Assembly (NCBI GenBank): GCA_902496115.1
Contig: CABUZK010000001.1
Span: 104,234 to 168,233 of the forward strand
Direction: 5' to 3'
DNA: 64,000 nucleotides
Source: an uncultured Collinsella sp.
GTDB taxonomy: Bacteria; Actinomycetota; Coriobacteriia; Coriobacteriales; Coriobacteriaceae
Part shown: one piece after another, positions 35,009 through 43,715 of the stretch
How positions within the stretch are numbered: position 1 is the stretch's first letter
Layout of the letters: each line of letters starts with the position of its first letter
Translations under genes and position numbers: made by a program
Notes under the pieces: model-generated
Seen by the model: the letters and a program-made list of their open reading frames with translations, nothing else
Database searches by the model: none
What the model was told of the DNA's origin: nothing

Positions 35009-36736
35009 CTACATACGCCCCAATTCGCCCACGATGTGGCCCACGCGATCCTCGGGCTCCTTGACCTCGACGCCGTTGTAGCGGAAGAACCGCGCCGGGT
35101 CGTGCATCAGGTCCTCGAGCGGCACCAGTACAAAGTCGCGCTCGCCGATCAGCGGATGCGGCAGGCGCAGCTTTTTGCCGCCGTGGGTCTCGCCGTCCAT
35201 CCACAGCAGGTCCAGATCGATGGTGCGCGGACCGTTGGCCTTGGCTTTCTTGGAGCGGTCGCGCCCCAGCTCGGCCTCGATCTTCATAAGCTCGTCGAGC
35301 AGCACCAGCGGCGCCAGCTCGGTCTTGATCTCGATGACGGCGTTGGCAAACGCGTCCTGGCGCGTCTCGTAGGCCGGCTCGCTCTCGTAGATACGCGAGC
35401 AGTTGGACACGCAGGTGAGCGGAATCTCGGCGATCATATCGCGCGCGGCGCGGATGTTGTCGCAACGATGCCCCAGGTTGGAGCCCACGGCCACAAACGC
35501 GCGACGCGGCTGTGGCTTAGCAACAGCCCAGTAACCATTCAGGAACTGCGCAAAGCCCGCGACGTCGTGCACGCGCACGATGTTGGCGCCGGCCTGGATG
35601 GCGCCCAGGCACACGCCAAACGTGGCGGCATCGCGCGCGGCGGCATCGGTCACGCCCGAGACAGCGCCCACAAAACGCTTGCGCGACACGGCGCACATGA
35701 GCGGATAGCCCAGCGACGCCATCTTGGCGGTCTCGCGCTGGATGACGATGTCCTCGTTGGCCGTCTTGCCAAAGCCCGGGCCGGGATCTATGCAGATGCG
35801 GTCGCGCGACACGCCGGCATGGATGAGCGTGCGGGCCTGGTCGGACAGAAAGCCCATGACACGGCGCATGATGGGTGCCGAATCGGGCAGGGTAAAGCGG
35901 CGGAGCTGAGAGGTGGGCACGTAGGCCTCCTCGCGGCGGGCGCTGCGGCGCATCATGGCCGCCAGGTGATCATTCGGCTCCGGCGCGGGCTCAGGGGTCG
36001 TGGCGGCCTCGGCGACAGGGGTAGCCTGCTCGGCGGCCGGCGTCTCTTGCTTCTGCTCGTCCGTGGGCTCCGGCGCAGGCTCCGGATCGCCAAACGGCAG
36101 CGAGGGCTGCACCACGCCACCCGGCAGCTTGGCCTCCGTCTTGGGCTCGCCCAGCAGCTTGCCACGGCGACGGCGGGCAGGCTTCTCGGCCTCGCGCGCA
36201 GCCTCGGCGGCCGCCTCGCGCGCCTTCTCAGCAACAAACGCCGCAGCCGAGGTATCGAGCTGCACCGTTGCGTGCGTGCGTGCGGGCGCGGCGACCTCGC
36301 CGGCATGCATCACGATGACGCCGCAGGTGCTCGTCTTAACAAACTCGACCATCTTGGGGTCGGTGAAGCCCGTCACGTCGTTGACGATCGAGGCGCCGCA
36401 GCGCACGGCCGCCTTGGCAACCGCCACGTGGCGCGTGTCGATCGAGACGATGGCGCCCTCTTTGGCCAGCGCGCGCACCACGGGCAGCACGCGGCGAGCC
36501 TCCTCGTCGGGATTAACCGGGGTAAAGCCGGGGCGCGTGGACTCACCGCCCACGTCGATGATGTCGGCGCCGGCGTCAAGCATCGCCAGGCCGTACTCGA
36601 TGGCGGCATCCGGGTCGAAGTGCTCCCCGCCGTCGCTAAACGAATCGGGCGTCACGTTGAGGACGCCCATGATGCGCGGACGGTCAAAGCTGAGCTCGTA
36701 CTTTCCGCACCGCCATGTCTTGCTGTCGTTCGCCAT
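35009..36736 (-). CDS. folP: Fused dihydropteroate synthase and HPPK (FolP-FolK)
   Basis: 575 residues carrying two consecutive folate steps in reversed order. Residues ~20-400 are dihydropteroate synthase: MGVLNVTPDSFSDGG (23-37), GGESTRPG (63-70), NDVTG and DPGPGFGKT (317-325). Residues ~412-575 are the pterin pyrophosphokinase: AVGSNLGHR at ~416, GPRTIDLDLLW, and LPHPLIGERDFVLVPL near the end. Inside the synthase, between VMHAG and the helix beginning at about 287, is a ~140-residue low-complexity insert rich in Ala, Glu, Pro and Arg. The second ATG (36736) is preferred because AGGAGG overlaps the first one. It follows the sirtuin gene on the same strand. Confidence 0.92.
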   Translation of the reverse strand: MANDSKTWRCGKYELSFDRPRIMGVLNVTPDSFSDGGEHFDPDAAIEYGLAMLDAGADIIDVGGESTRPGFTPVNPDEEARRVLPVVRALAKEGAIVSIDTRHVAVAKAAVRCGASIVNDVTGFTDPKMVEFVKTSTCGVIVMHAGEVAAPARTHATVQLDTSAAAFVAEKAREAAAEAAREAEKPARRRRGKLLGEPKTEAKLPGGVVQPSLPFGDPEPAPEPTDEQKQETPAAEQATPVAEAATTPEPAPEPNDHLAAMMRRSARREEAYVPTSQLRRFTLPDSAPIMRRVMGFLSDQARTLIHAGVSRDRICIDPGPGFGKTANEDIVIQRETAKMASLGYPLMCAVSRKRFVGAVSGVTDAAARDAATFGVCLGAIQAGANIVRVHDVAGFAQFLNGYWAVAKPQPRRAFVAVGSNLGHRCDNIRAARDMIAEIPLTCVSNCSRIYESEPAYETRQDAFANAVIEIKTELAPLVLLDELMKIEAELGRDRSKKAKANGPRTIDLDLLWMDGETHGGKKLRLPHPLIGERDFVLVPLEDLMHDPARFFRYNGVEVKEPEDRVGHIVGELGRM

Positions 36737-36758
36737 GAACATCCTCCTAAAATGCCCA

Positions 36759-36786
36759 CGCCGCCGAGCTTGGGGAGCTGGCGGCG
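36759..36786 (-). terminator. Hairpin between cobB and folP-folK
   Basis: CGCCGCCGAGCT pairs with AGCTGGCGGCG around TGGGG. A TTTT follows after a few bases on the minus strand. It could attenuate read-through from the sirtuin gene into the folate gene. Confidence 0.5.
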
Positions 36787-36831
36787 GGGTCGCTTTGCAA
36801 TCAGTCTTTCTATTGTATCCGCGCACACGGG

Positions 36832-37584
36832 CTAGAACGCAAACGCGGCAGCGATGTCGCAAGAAATCAGCAGGTCGGCATTTGCATCCTGATCGGTGGG
36901 AGCAAGGTTGCATATGGCCAGCGTATCGCCGGTAAAGTAACGCGTAAGGCCCGCCGCCGGATACACCACGAGCGAGGTCCCGCCCACAATGAGGGCATCG
37001 GCCGCGGCGATGGCGGCAACGGCGCCGGTCAACACATGCTCGTCGAGCGGCTCTTCGTAGAGCACCACATCGGGCTTGATGCGACCACCGCACGCGGGGC
37101 ACACGGGCACGCCCGCGGCGTCCTCGTGCTCGCGCGAGCAAATCCACTCGGCGCTATAGACCGCTCCGCACGACTGGCAAATGTTGCGATGGACCGATCC
37201 GTGCAGCTCGAACACGCGCTGTGAGCCGGCCATCTGATGCAGGCCGTCGATATTTTGCGTCACCACGGCATTTAGCTTGCCGGCGCGCTCCAGCTCGGCC
37301 AGCTTGGTGTGGCAGCGGTTGGGCTTGGCGCCAAGCGCGATCATCTTGGTGCGGTAGAAGTCGAAGAACTCGGCCGGATGCGCCTCGTAAAAGCTATGCG
37401 ACAGCATGGTCTCGGGCGGATAGGCAAACTGCTGGTGATACAGGCCGTCCACGCTGCGAAAATCGGGAATGCCGCTTGCCGTGGAAACACCCGCGCCGCC
37501 AAAGAAGACCACGCGCTTGTGGGTGCCGAACAGCTCCGCCAGCGCGGCGGAGGCCTGCCTGGGATCTGTTATCGCTTGCGTCAT
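36832..37584 (-). CDS. cobB: NAD-dependent protein deacylase, sirtuin family
   Basis: 250 residues with the complete sirtuin signature: GGAGVSTASGIPDFR at ~29-43 (NAD-binding), TQNIDGLH at ~111-118, catalytic His in ELHGSVHRN and a zinc ribbon C-QSC...C-PAC at ~134-168. GTSLVVYPAAG closes the NAD pocket. It removes acyl groups from lysines using NAD and so links protein acylation to redox state. ATG 37584 is chosen from GGAGG 9 nt upstream and the family start; the frame stays open further upstream only because it is antisense to the exonuclease gene. It is divergent from that gene. Confidence 0.92.
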   Translation of the reverse strand: MTQAITDPRQASAALAELFGTHKRVVFFGGAGVSTASGIPDFRSVDGLYHQQFAYPPETMLSHSFYEAHPAEFFDFYRTKMIALGAKPNRCHTKLAELERAGKLNAVVTQNIDGLHQMAGSQRVFELHGSVHRNICQSCGAVYSAEWICSREHEDAAGVPVCPACGGRIKPDVVLYEEPLDEHVLTGAVAAIAAADALIVGGTSLVVYPAAGLTRYFTGDTLAICNLAPTDQDANADLLISCDIAAAFAF

Positions 37585-37698
37585 GTTTGTCCTCCGTCCA
37601 TGTTGGTCGGGGCGGCTGCAATTGCGCCGTCGCCCGCGGAGCCCGCCCCGCCCCTGTTGCGCTAATCTTAAGCCTGCCAACCCCGTCGAAAGGACACC

Positions 37699-38517
37699 AT
37701 GTCTCAGACTTACACGTTCGCCTCGTGGAACGTCAACGGCCTGCGCGCCGTGCTCAAAAAAGACCCGAGCTTTATCCAGATCGCACAGGAGCTCAATGTC
37801 GATATCCTGGCGCTGCAAGAGACCAAGCTGCAGGAGGGCCAGGTCGATATCGATCTGCCCGGCTATCACCAAACCTGGAGCTACGCCCAGCGCAAGGGCT
37901 ACGCGGGCACCGCGGTCTTTAGCCGCCAGGAGCCGCAGCGCGTGCTGCGCGCCGACGCGCTGCTGCCCTACGCCGGCGAGGGCGAGGCGGCCGAGCTCGT
38001 CGCCCAAGCTGCAACCGAGGGCCGCGTCTGCGCGCTCGAGTTCGACAAGTTCTGGTTTGTCGACGTCTATACGCCCAACGCCCAAAACGAGCTCGCGCGC
38101 ATCGATGTACGCATGGCTTGGGACGATGCCTATCGCGGCTTTTTGAACGCGCTTGAGCGCGAAACCGGCAAGCCCGTCGTAACCTGCGGCGACTTTAACG
38201 TGGCTCACGAGGAGATCGACCTTAAGAACCCCAAGTCCAACCGCGGCAACGCAGGCTTTTCGGACGAGGAGCGCGGCAAGTTTACCGAGCTGCTCGACGC
38301 CGGTTTTACCGACACCTGGCGCGCGGCCAATCCGGACGTCGAGGGCGTCTACAGCTGGTGGAGCTACCGCTTTAATGCCCGCAAGAACAACGCAGGCTGG
38401 CGCATCGACTACTTCCTGGTAAGCGACGCGATCGCCGGCAACGTACGCGACACCGGCATCCGCGGCGACATCTTCGGCAGCGACCACTGTCCCGTCACCC
38501 TCACGCTAGAGCTCTAA
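37699..38517 (+). CDS. xth: Exodeoxyribonuclease III (AP endonuclease, ExoA/Xth)
   Basis: 272 residues of the EEP-fold family. FASWNVNGLRA starts the protein, the metal-binding Glu is in LALQETKLQ, the active site has GDFNVAH and the C-terminus has the catalytic SDHCPV. It cuts 5' to abasic sites and trims 3' ends in base-excision repair. A GTCGAAAGGACACC leader gives AAAGGA as ribosome-binding site. A short extra loop at about 90-115 (LPYAGEGEAAELVAQAATEG) lengthens it slightly over the ~255-residue norm. Monocistronic. Confidence 0.93.
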   Translation: MSQTYTFASWNVNGLRAVLKKDPSFIQIAQELNVDILALQETKLQEGQVDIDLPGYHQTWSYAQRKGYAGTAVFSRQEPQRVLRADALLPYAGEGEAAELVAQAATEGRVCALEFDKFWFVDVYTPNAQNELARIDVRMAWDDAYRGFLNALERETGKPVVTCGDFNVAHEEIDLKNPKSNRGNAGFSDEERGKFTELLDAGFTDTWRAANPDVEGVYSWWSYRFNARKNNAGWRIDYFLVSDAIAGNVRDTGIRGDIFGSDHCPVTLTLEL

Positions 38518-38524
38518 CCCCAGC

Positions 38525-38556
38525 TGATCCCCTGGGGACGGAGGAAAAGGGATCAT
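38525..38556 (+). repeat. TGATCCCC-GGGGACGGAGG palindromic repeat
   Basis: TGATCCCCTGGGGACGGAGG, then AAAAGGGATCAT. It is the third copy of the repeat found twice at 6220-6497, here on the other strand, 7 bp after the exonuclease stop, where it could act as a terminator. Confidence 0.7.
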
Positions 38557-38577
38557 CTGACCTCGTCCCCCTATAAG

Positions 38578-38640
38578 TTGCGGTGGAATAGTTCCTGCTT
38601 CGGCCCCAAACAGCCAAAAACGAGAACTATTCCACCGCAA
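38578..38640. repeat. Perfect 17-bp inverted repeat between convergent genes
   Basis: TTGCGGTGGAATAGTTC (38578-38594) pairs exactly with GAACTATTCCACCGCAA (38624-38640). It lies between the 3' ends of the exonuclease and ECF genes, with no U-tract on either side. Confidence 0.8.
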
Positions 38641-38664
38641 GTTCGTAAGGGAACGCAACCAGCC

Positions 38665-39378
38665 CTACAGTCCGTACTTCACGACGACGCGGTTGATCCG
38701 TCGACACCAAGGCTTGTAGAGGGCGGCCAAGAACACGCAGGTCGCAAGGCCGTGCGTGATATCGAACGGCACCGCCGTGGCAAGACGCGCCACGGCGCCC
38801 GCCCACGTGAGCGGCTGCACAAAACCGATGATGTCGTAGGCGTTGATTACCACGCCGTAGAGCAGGCCCGAAGCAAAACCGTACGCCATCAGCGCCGGCA
38901 TGCGCACGGTGCCATCCGCACGGTCGAACGCGCCCGCATGCGCCAGCGCGCCGCCAACATAGCCAACCAGACCCCAGGCATACATCTGCCATGGCGTCCA
39001 CATGCCCTGTCCAAAAAAGAAATTGCTGGTCAGCGCCGCCAGCGCACCGACCATAAAGCCGTTACGACGACCGAGCGTCGCCCCGGCGATAATGGCGATG
39101 GCGCTCACGGGTTTAAAGTCGGGAATGGGGCCAAACAAGATGCGCCCCGCCGCGGCCAACGCCGCCAGAACCAGCGTTGGCATAATCTGGCGCAGACCCG
39201 GTCGCGACGCCTCGTAGCCCGCAAAGAACAGCGCAAGCACCAGTGCCACCACGACAAGCATGGCGAGCGCCGCCTGCTCAACGCCCGCCAGCAACGCCGC
39301 AGCCATCACGGCTGGCACCGCCAGCAGCAGCGGTATCTCCAGTTTTGCGAGTAGGCGCACGATGCGATAATCCGCCAT
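38665..39378 (-). CDS. ECF transporter substrate-binding (S) component
   Basis: 237 residues, six hydrophobic helices, from ATG 39378, 4 nt after the ATPase stop. The segment KPVSAIAIIAGATLGRRNGF and then SNFFFGQGMWTPWQMYAWGL is typical of an ECF S-component group that includes the cobalamin transporter CbrT. That resemblance is from memory and the vitamin cannot be fixed from sequence. S components capture a vitamin and dock on the shared EcfA/EcfT module, here encoded just upstream. No cobalamin or other riboswitch is visible before the operon. Confidence 0.82.
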   Translation of the reverse strand: MADYRIVRLLAKLEIPLLLAVPAVMAAALLAGVEQAALAMLVVVALVLALFFAGYEASRPGLRQIMPTLVLAALAAAGRILFGPIPDFKPVSAIAIIAGATLGRRNGFMVGALAALTSNFFFGQGMWTPWQMYAWGLVGYVGGALAHAGAFDRADGTVRMPALMAYGFASGLLYGVVINAYDIIGFVQPLTWAGAVARLATAVPFDITHGLATCVFLAALYKPWCRRINRVVVKYGL

Positions 39379-39382
39379 CCCA

Positions 39383-41026
39383 TCACGCCCTATAAAACAC
39401 GTTGTCGGCAAAGAAGTCGGCCGGCGGCTCCATGCAGGCAATCTCACCGTCAAACATCATGGCAATGTCATCGGCAACCTGCTCGGCAAAATCCAGGTCG
39501 TGCGTGGCCATGATGACGGTGCCGCCAGCCCGCGCATGGTCGCGCAGGGCGCGGGCGATGATGCGGCGGCTGGCCAGGTCCAGACCCTTGGTGGGCTCAT
39601 CGAGCAATAGCAGTTCGGGGCCGATTAGCAGTAGCTTTGCCAACGCAAGCAGTTGGCGCTGTCCGCCCGAAAGGTCATAGGGGTGGCGTTCCCCTAAGCC
39701 CGCGAGCCCCAGACTCACCGCGCGCTCCCGCGCCATATCCTCGCCGTACCCGCAGGTCGAAGCCCATTCCATCAGCTCGTCGCGCACCGTCTCGGCAACC
39801 AACAACGCCTTGGGATTCTGAGGCAGCAGCGCCGCCGAGGCCGCCCCGTGTTCCATATGTCCACGCTGCAACTTGACCGTCTTGGCCAACACCGAAAGCA
39901 TTGTCGACTTGCCGCATCCGTTGCCGCCCACGATCGCATGCACCGCACCGGCCGAAAACGACGCATCGAGCCCACGCAACACCCAGCCGGACGCTCGATC
40001 GTAGCGAAACCAACCTTCCGACAGGGTGGTAGCCGACCCAGCGTGCATTTTTTGGAGTATTCTGCTTCCATCCGTGCGCGAGAAGGCTTCCAAGCCGTTC
40101 TCGAGCGACGTTTGCGCCACAAATTCGGACGATTTGTCCAATTCCAAACTTTTTTTCGCGCTCGATACGCCCCCGGGCGGCTCCAGAGAGCCCAAATTGT
40201 CCTCACGCCTGCTGAATACTCCGTTTTTTGCACATCGGATGGCACCCCACCCCAACGTGTCATCGGAAAACAGCGATTCTCGGCGTCCCAAAGATGCCAT
40301 ATCCGCCGCCTCGTGCACGCGGCCATCCTCAATCCGGTACGCACACGTCGCGTATTCGAGCATTGGGCGCGGCTGATGCGTCGCCACAACAACCGTGCAG
40401 CCCAGCTCGCGATTCACACGAAACAGCGCGTGCAGGAAATTCTTCTCCGCAACCGGATCAAGCTGAGACGTGGGCTCGTCGAGCAGCAGCACGCGCGGGC
40501 GCAGCGTCAGAACGGCCGCCAACGACAGCAACTGTTTGCGACCGCCCGAAAGCGTGTCAGTATCGCGGTGAAGCCAATCTTCCAGCCCAAAGAAATAGCT
40601 GGTCTCAGCTACGCGACGGCGCATCTCATCACGCGCTAGCCCCAAGTTTTCCAGGCCAAACGCCATCTCGTGCCACACGGTTTCGCACACGATCTGGTTC
40701 TCGGGATCCTGGAACACATAGCCCACGCGCTCCGCCGATGCCCGCACATCCATGTCGGCGACGTTCTCGCCCAGCACGAGCAGTTCGCCAGTGCGCTCGC
40801 CCGCCGGAGCGATCTCGGGCTTGAGTAGCGACAGCAACGTCGACTTACCCGATCCGGTACCGCCGACAAGCAGCGCAAATGCACCTTGGGGAACAGACCA
40901 GTCGAGTCCCTCGAGCACCGCAGCATCCGCATCGGGGTAGGCAAAGCTCAGGCTCCGCACCTCAATCGCCGGCATATCAGGGCCGTATGCCGCGCCCGAC
41001 ACCGGTCCCCTATCCAACCGAGCCAT
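39383..41026 (-). CDS. ecfA: ECF transporter ATPase, two ABC domains fused (EcfA-EcfA')
   Basis: 547 residues. ABC domain 1 (~20-245) has P-loop GGTGSGKST, signature LSGGRKQ and LLLDEPTSQLDP. Domain 2 (~335-547) has GGNGCGKST, LSGGQRQ and LLLDEPTKGLD. Both active sites are therefore intact and the fusion replaces the usual EcfA/EcfA' heterodimer. The inter-domain linker, residues ~265-328, is encoded entirely by a 192-bp inverted-repeat element (see 40043-40234) read in frame. The ATG overlaps the ecfT stop (TGATG), so the genes are coupled. The role is to power vitamin uptake with EcfT and the S component. Confidence 0.92.
   Translation of the reverse strand: MARLDRGPVSGAAYGPDMPAIEVRSLSFAYPDADAAVLEGLDWSVPQGAFALLVGGTGSGKSTLLSLLKPEIAPAGERTGELLVLGENVADMDVRASAERVGYVFQDPENQIVCETVWHEMAFGLENLGLARDEMRRRVAETSYFFGLEDWLHRDTDTLSGGRKQLLSLAAVLTLRPRVLLLDEPTSQLDPVAEKNFLHALFRVNRELGCTVVVATHQPRPMLEYATCAYRIEDGRVHEAADMASLGRRESLFSDDTLGWGAIRCAKNGVFSRREDNLGSLEPPGGVSSAKKSLELDKSSEFVAQTSLENGLEAFSRTDGSRILQKMHAGSATTLSEGWFRYDRASGWVLRGLDASFSAGAVHAIVGGNGCGKSTMLSVLAKTVKLQRGHMEHGAASAALLPQNPKALLVAETVRDELMEWASTCGYGEDMARERAVSLGLAGLGERHPYDLSGGQRQLLALAKLLLIGPELLLLDEPTKGLDLASRRIIARALRDHARAGGTVIMATHDLDFAEQVADDIAMMFDGEIACMEPPADFFADNVFYRA
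40043..40234. mobile_element. 192-bp inverted-repeat element inserted in frame inside ecfA
   Basis: The left end GTGCATTTTTTGGAGTATTC (from 40043) is the inverse of the right end 40213-40234, which on the minus strand reads GTGCAAAAAACGGAGTATTC. Arms of about 20 bp match apart from the A/T run. The length is exactly 64 codons and there are no stops, so the element adds about 64 residues beginning AKNGVFSRRED and ending RILQKMH. It lies exactly in the linker between two ABC domains. It resembles a MITE or a palindromic element that tolerates translation. Confidence 0.75.
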
Positions 41027-42003
41027 CAGCCAAACCTCTTCTCATCAATCGCGTGCAACGCGCAAGGCAACACCATCCAGGCGGCGTACACGACATAGCC
41101 TGGCCACGGCGCCGGCACCGAGAGCTGCGGATAAAACGAATACTGCGTCGTCGCGGTCCACGCCACCGCCACCGCGGCAGCGCCAAACAGTACGAGCCCG
41201 ACCAGCGCGGCAACGTCGCTGCGCCCCAGTCGATACCGCGCATACGTCATACGACGTGTCGCGGCACCCCACCCGCGCGAGCGCATCGCGTCCGCGCGCT
41301 CCAGCGAATCTTCCATGCCCCAGCCCATCAACACGCTCGACGCCCGCAGACGCGATCGCACGGGATCGGTGGGCGCGCGGCCCGGCACATCAATCGCATC
41401 CTGCACCGCCAGCACCGTACGACCGCGGCGCAAAAACTGCGGGATAAGCCTCATGCACATCGAGATCATGAGCGCAATCACCGGTGCGGCATTGCCCAGC
41501 AGCGCGAGTACCTTGTCGTATTCGAGCATCGACGCCGCGGCCTCAAACCACAGCACGCTCGCCACAAACAGCCCGCCCATGCACAGGCCGTATACCATGC
41601 TCTCCAGATACACCGCGCGCATGCCAATACGGAACAGCTCCGTCGAGCCCGAGGCGCTAAACAGCGGATTGACCAGCGCGATAATCAAAATCACCGGCAG
41701 CTGCCAGCGAAGTGCGCCCAGCGTGCGGGCAGCCCCACGCGTCGCAAATCCATACGCCAGCCCGCCCGCAAGCGACAGCGCAATCAGCACCGGCTGCATC
41801 GAGAACATGGTGAGCCCCAGCGTCAGCACCATGTAGAGCGCTGGCACCGCCGGATGCGACATCGAAAATGCCGCGACGGGTTCGTTGCCCGATTCCCCTC
41901 GCATGATGTCCACGGGCACCCCCATCCTCTCGCTCAAACGCCAACGCCGCAGCGCCGCCGCCATGCACAGCCAGCGCAAACACCACGCCGGCAGCAGCGA
42001 CAT
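41026..42003 (-). CDS. ecfT: ECF transporter membrane component EcfT
   Basis: 325 residues with five or six membrane spans. The cytoplasmic coupling helices carry the family's two Ala-Arg-Gly-like motifs, here ADAMRSRGWG and, earlier, AAASMLEYDKVL. EcfT links the S component to the ATPases. It is the first gene of ecfT-ecfA-S. The start is uncertain: 42003 has a poor ribosome-binding site, and a downstream Met before GVPVDIMRGESG is also possible. The gene is divergent from glmU with only ~105 bp between them. Confidence 0.82.
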   Translation of the reverse strand: MSLLPAWCLRWLCMAAALRRWRLSERMGVPVDIMRGESGNEPVAAFSMSHPAVPALYMVLTLGLTMFSMQPVLIALSLAGGLAYGFATRGAARTLGALRWQLPVILIIALVNPLFSASGSTELFRIGMRAVYLESMVYGLCMGGLFVASVLWFEAAASMLEYDKVLALLGNAAPVIALMISMCMRLIPQFLRRGRTVLAVQDAIDVPGRAPTDPVRSRLRASSVLMGWGMEDSLERADAMRSRGWGAATRRMTYARYRLGRSDVAALVGLVLFGAAAVAVAWTATTQYSFYPQLSVPAPWPGYVVYAAWMVLPCALHAIDEKRFG

Positions 42004-42109
42004 CGGCCGTCACGCGCCAATCGCTACGCGCTCATCATATGCCTGCGGTATCATATTGCGCCGTGTATCGTTTCCAAACACACGTCTCTATAACGTAACA
42101 GGAGATCAC

Positions 42110-43522
42110 ATGGACGCAACCGCAATTATCCTCGCCGCCGGCGAGGGCACCCGCATGAAGTCGAACCACTGCAAGGTTTCGCACAAGATCCTGGGCAAGC
42201 CCATGGTCCAGTGGATCGTCGACGCCACCATCAAGGCCGGCTGCAGCCGCGTCGTGGTCGTCATCGGCAGCCACGCCGACGAGATGCGCGCCCTTATCGA
42301 CGGCGCCTACGCCAACAGCGCCACCAAGGTCGAGTGCGTCGAGCAGACCGAGCGCCTGGGCACCGGCCACGCCGTAAAGGTCGCGCTCGAGGCCTGCGGC
42401 ATCGCCGAGGGCCCGGTCGTCGTGCTCAACGGCGACCTGCCGCTCATCACCGCCGACACCGTCGCCAAGTTCGCGCAGACCGTCGCCACCGGCGAGCTCG
42501 CCTGCACCGTCATGACCATGACCCCGCCCGACCCCTTCGGCTACGGCCGCATCAAGCTGGGCGCCGACGGCCAGATCGAGCGCATCATCGAGCAGAAGGA
42601 CTGCACGCCCGAGCAGGCCGCCACGCTGCTGGAGTGCAACGCCGGCTGCTACGCCTTCGACGGCGCGCAGCTCGCCGCGCATATCGACGAGATCGGCAAC
42701 GACAACGCGCAGTCCGAGTACTATCTGCCCGACATGCTCGAGATCCTCAAGGGTCACGGCCAGGCGGTCTCCATCTTCCACTGTGACGACTACCGCGACG
42801 GCCTGGGCGTCAACAGCCGCATCCAGCTCGCGCAGCTCACCGCCATCGCGCGCGACCGCATCAACGAGCACTGGATGGCCGAGGGCGTTACCTTCATCGA
42901 TCCCACGCAGGCCTGGATCGGCCCCGATGCCGTTATCGGCCGCGACACCGTCGTGTGGCCGCAAACGCACCTGATCGGCCACGTCACCGTGGGCGAGGAG
43001 TGCCAGCTCGGCCCCAACAGCCGCCTCACCGACACCACCGTCGGCAGCGGCTGCACCATCGATGAGACCATCGCCATCGAGGCCGTCATCGAGAACGGCG
43101 TCGACTGCGGCCCGCGCGCCTACCTGCGCCCGGGCACCCACATGCTCGACGGTTCCAAGGCCGGCACGCACGTGGAGATCAAGAAGTCCACGATCGGCGA
43201 GGGCTCCAAGGTTCCGCACCTGTCCTACATCGGCGACACCACCATGGGCTCCGGCGTCAACGTGGGCGCGGGCTCCATCACCTGCAACTACGACGGCGTT
43301 CACAAGCACAAGACCGTCATCGGCAAGGACGCCTTCATCGGTTCCGACACCATGATGGTCGCACCCGCTCAGATCGGCGACGGCGCGCTCGTTGCCGCCG
43401 GCTCCGTCATCACCGAGCCGGTCCCGGCAGACGCGCTCGGCCTGGGCCGCGCCCGTCAGGTAAATATTGAGGGCTGGGCCGCCGATTACCGCCGCCGCCT
43501 GCACGAGGACGACGAGGCATAA
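42110..43522 (+). CDS. glmU: Bifunctional GlmU (N-acetylglucosamine-1-P uridyltransferase / glucosamine-1-P acetyltransferase)
   Basis: 470 residues. The N-terminal uridyltransferase has LAAGEGTRMKS at ~8-18 and VVLNGDLPLI at ~105-114. The C-terminal acetyltransferase has a left-handed beta-helix of hexapeptides and the catalytic stretch GAGSITCNYDG. It makes UDP-GlcNAc for peptidoglycan and wall polymers. ATG 42110 follows GGAG at 9 nt and begins the family's first strand. It ends just before a terminator, with prs 190 bp further on. Confidence 0.95.
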   Translation: MDATAIILAAGEGTRMKSNHCKVSHKILGKPMVQWIVDATIKAGCSRVVVVIGSHADEMRALIDGAYANSATKVECVEQTERLGTGHAVKVALEACGIAEGPVVVLNGDLPLITADTVAKFAQTVATGELACTVMTMTPPDPFGYGRIKLGADGQIERIIEQKDCTPEQAATLLECNAGCYAFDGAQLAAHIDEIGNDNAQSEYYLPDMLEILKGHGQAVSIFHCDDYRDGLGVNSRIQLAQLTAIARDRINEHWMAEGVTFIDPTQAWIGPDAVIGRDTVVWPQTHLIGHVTVGEECQLGPNSRLTDTTVGSGCTIDETIAIEAVIENGVDCGPRAYLRPGTHMLDGSKAGTHVEIKKSTIGEGSKVPHLSYIGDTTMGSGVNVGAGSITCNYDGVHKHKTVIGKDAFIGSDTMMVAPAQIGDGALVAAGSVITEPVPADALGLGRARQVNIEGWAADYRRRLHEDDEA

Positions 43523-43538
43523 CGTTTTACCAAGCACA

Positions 43539-43572
43539 AAAGGAGCTGTTCCCATGGGGACGGCTCCTTTTT
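43539..43572 (+). terminator. Intrinsic terminator of glmU
   Basis: AAAGGAGC pairs with GCTCCTTT, with an inner GTTCCC/GGGGAC pair around ATG, followed by TTTTT. Confidence 0.9.
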
Positions 43573-43715
43573 CTATCGTGACCTGCGCGACCGGATGAGT
43601 GGTCGGTTCGTGTCCGTTGACGGTAAAGACGTTATCAAGACTCAATAAGCCCCGTCGCGCGGTTACAATGCAACAAGGCATCTATATGGCATTCGATGTA
43701 TAAAGGAGAAGGGTA

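Noticed and set aside
36832..38487. 551-codon version of the sirtuin gene
   Set aside because: The first ~300 codons are antisense to exonuclease III; the sirtuin signature and ribosome-binding site begin at 37584.
42004..42109. Cobalamin or other riboswitch before the ECF operon
   Set aside because: The divergent gap is about 105 bp with no box or multi-stem structure that I can recognise.
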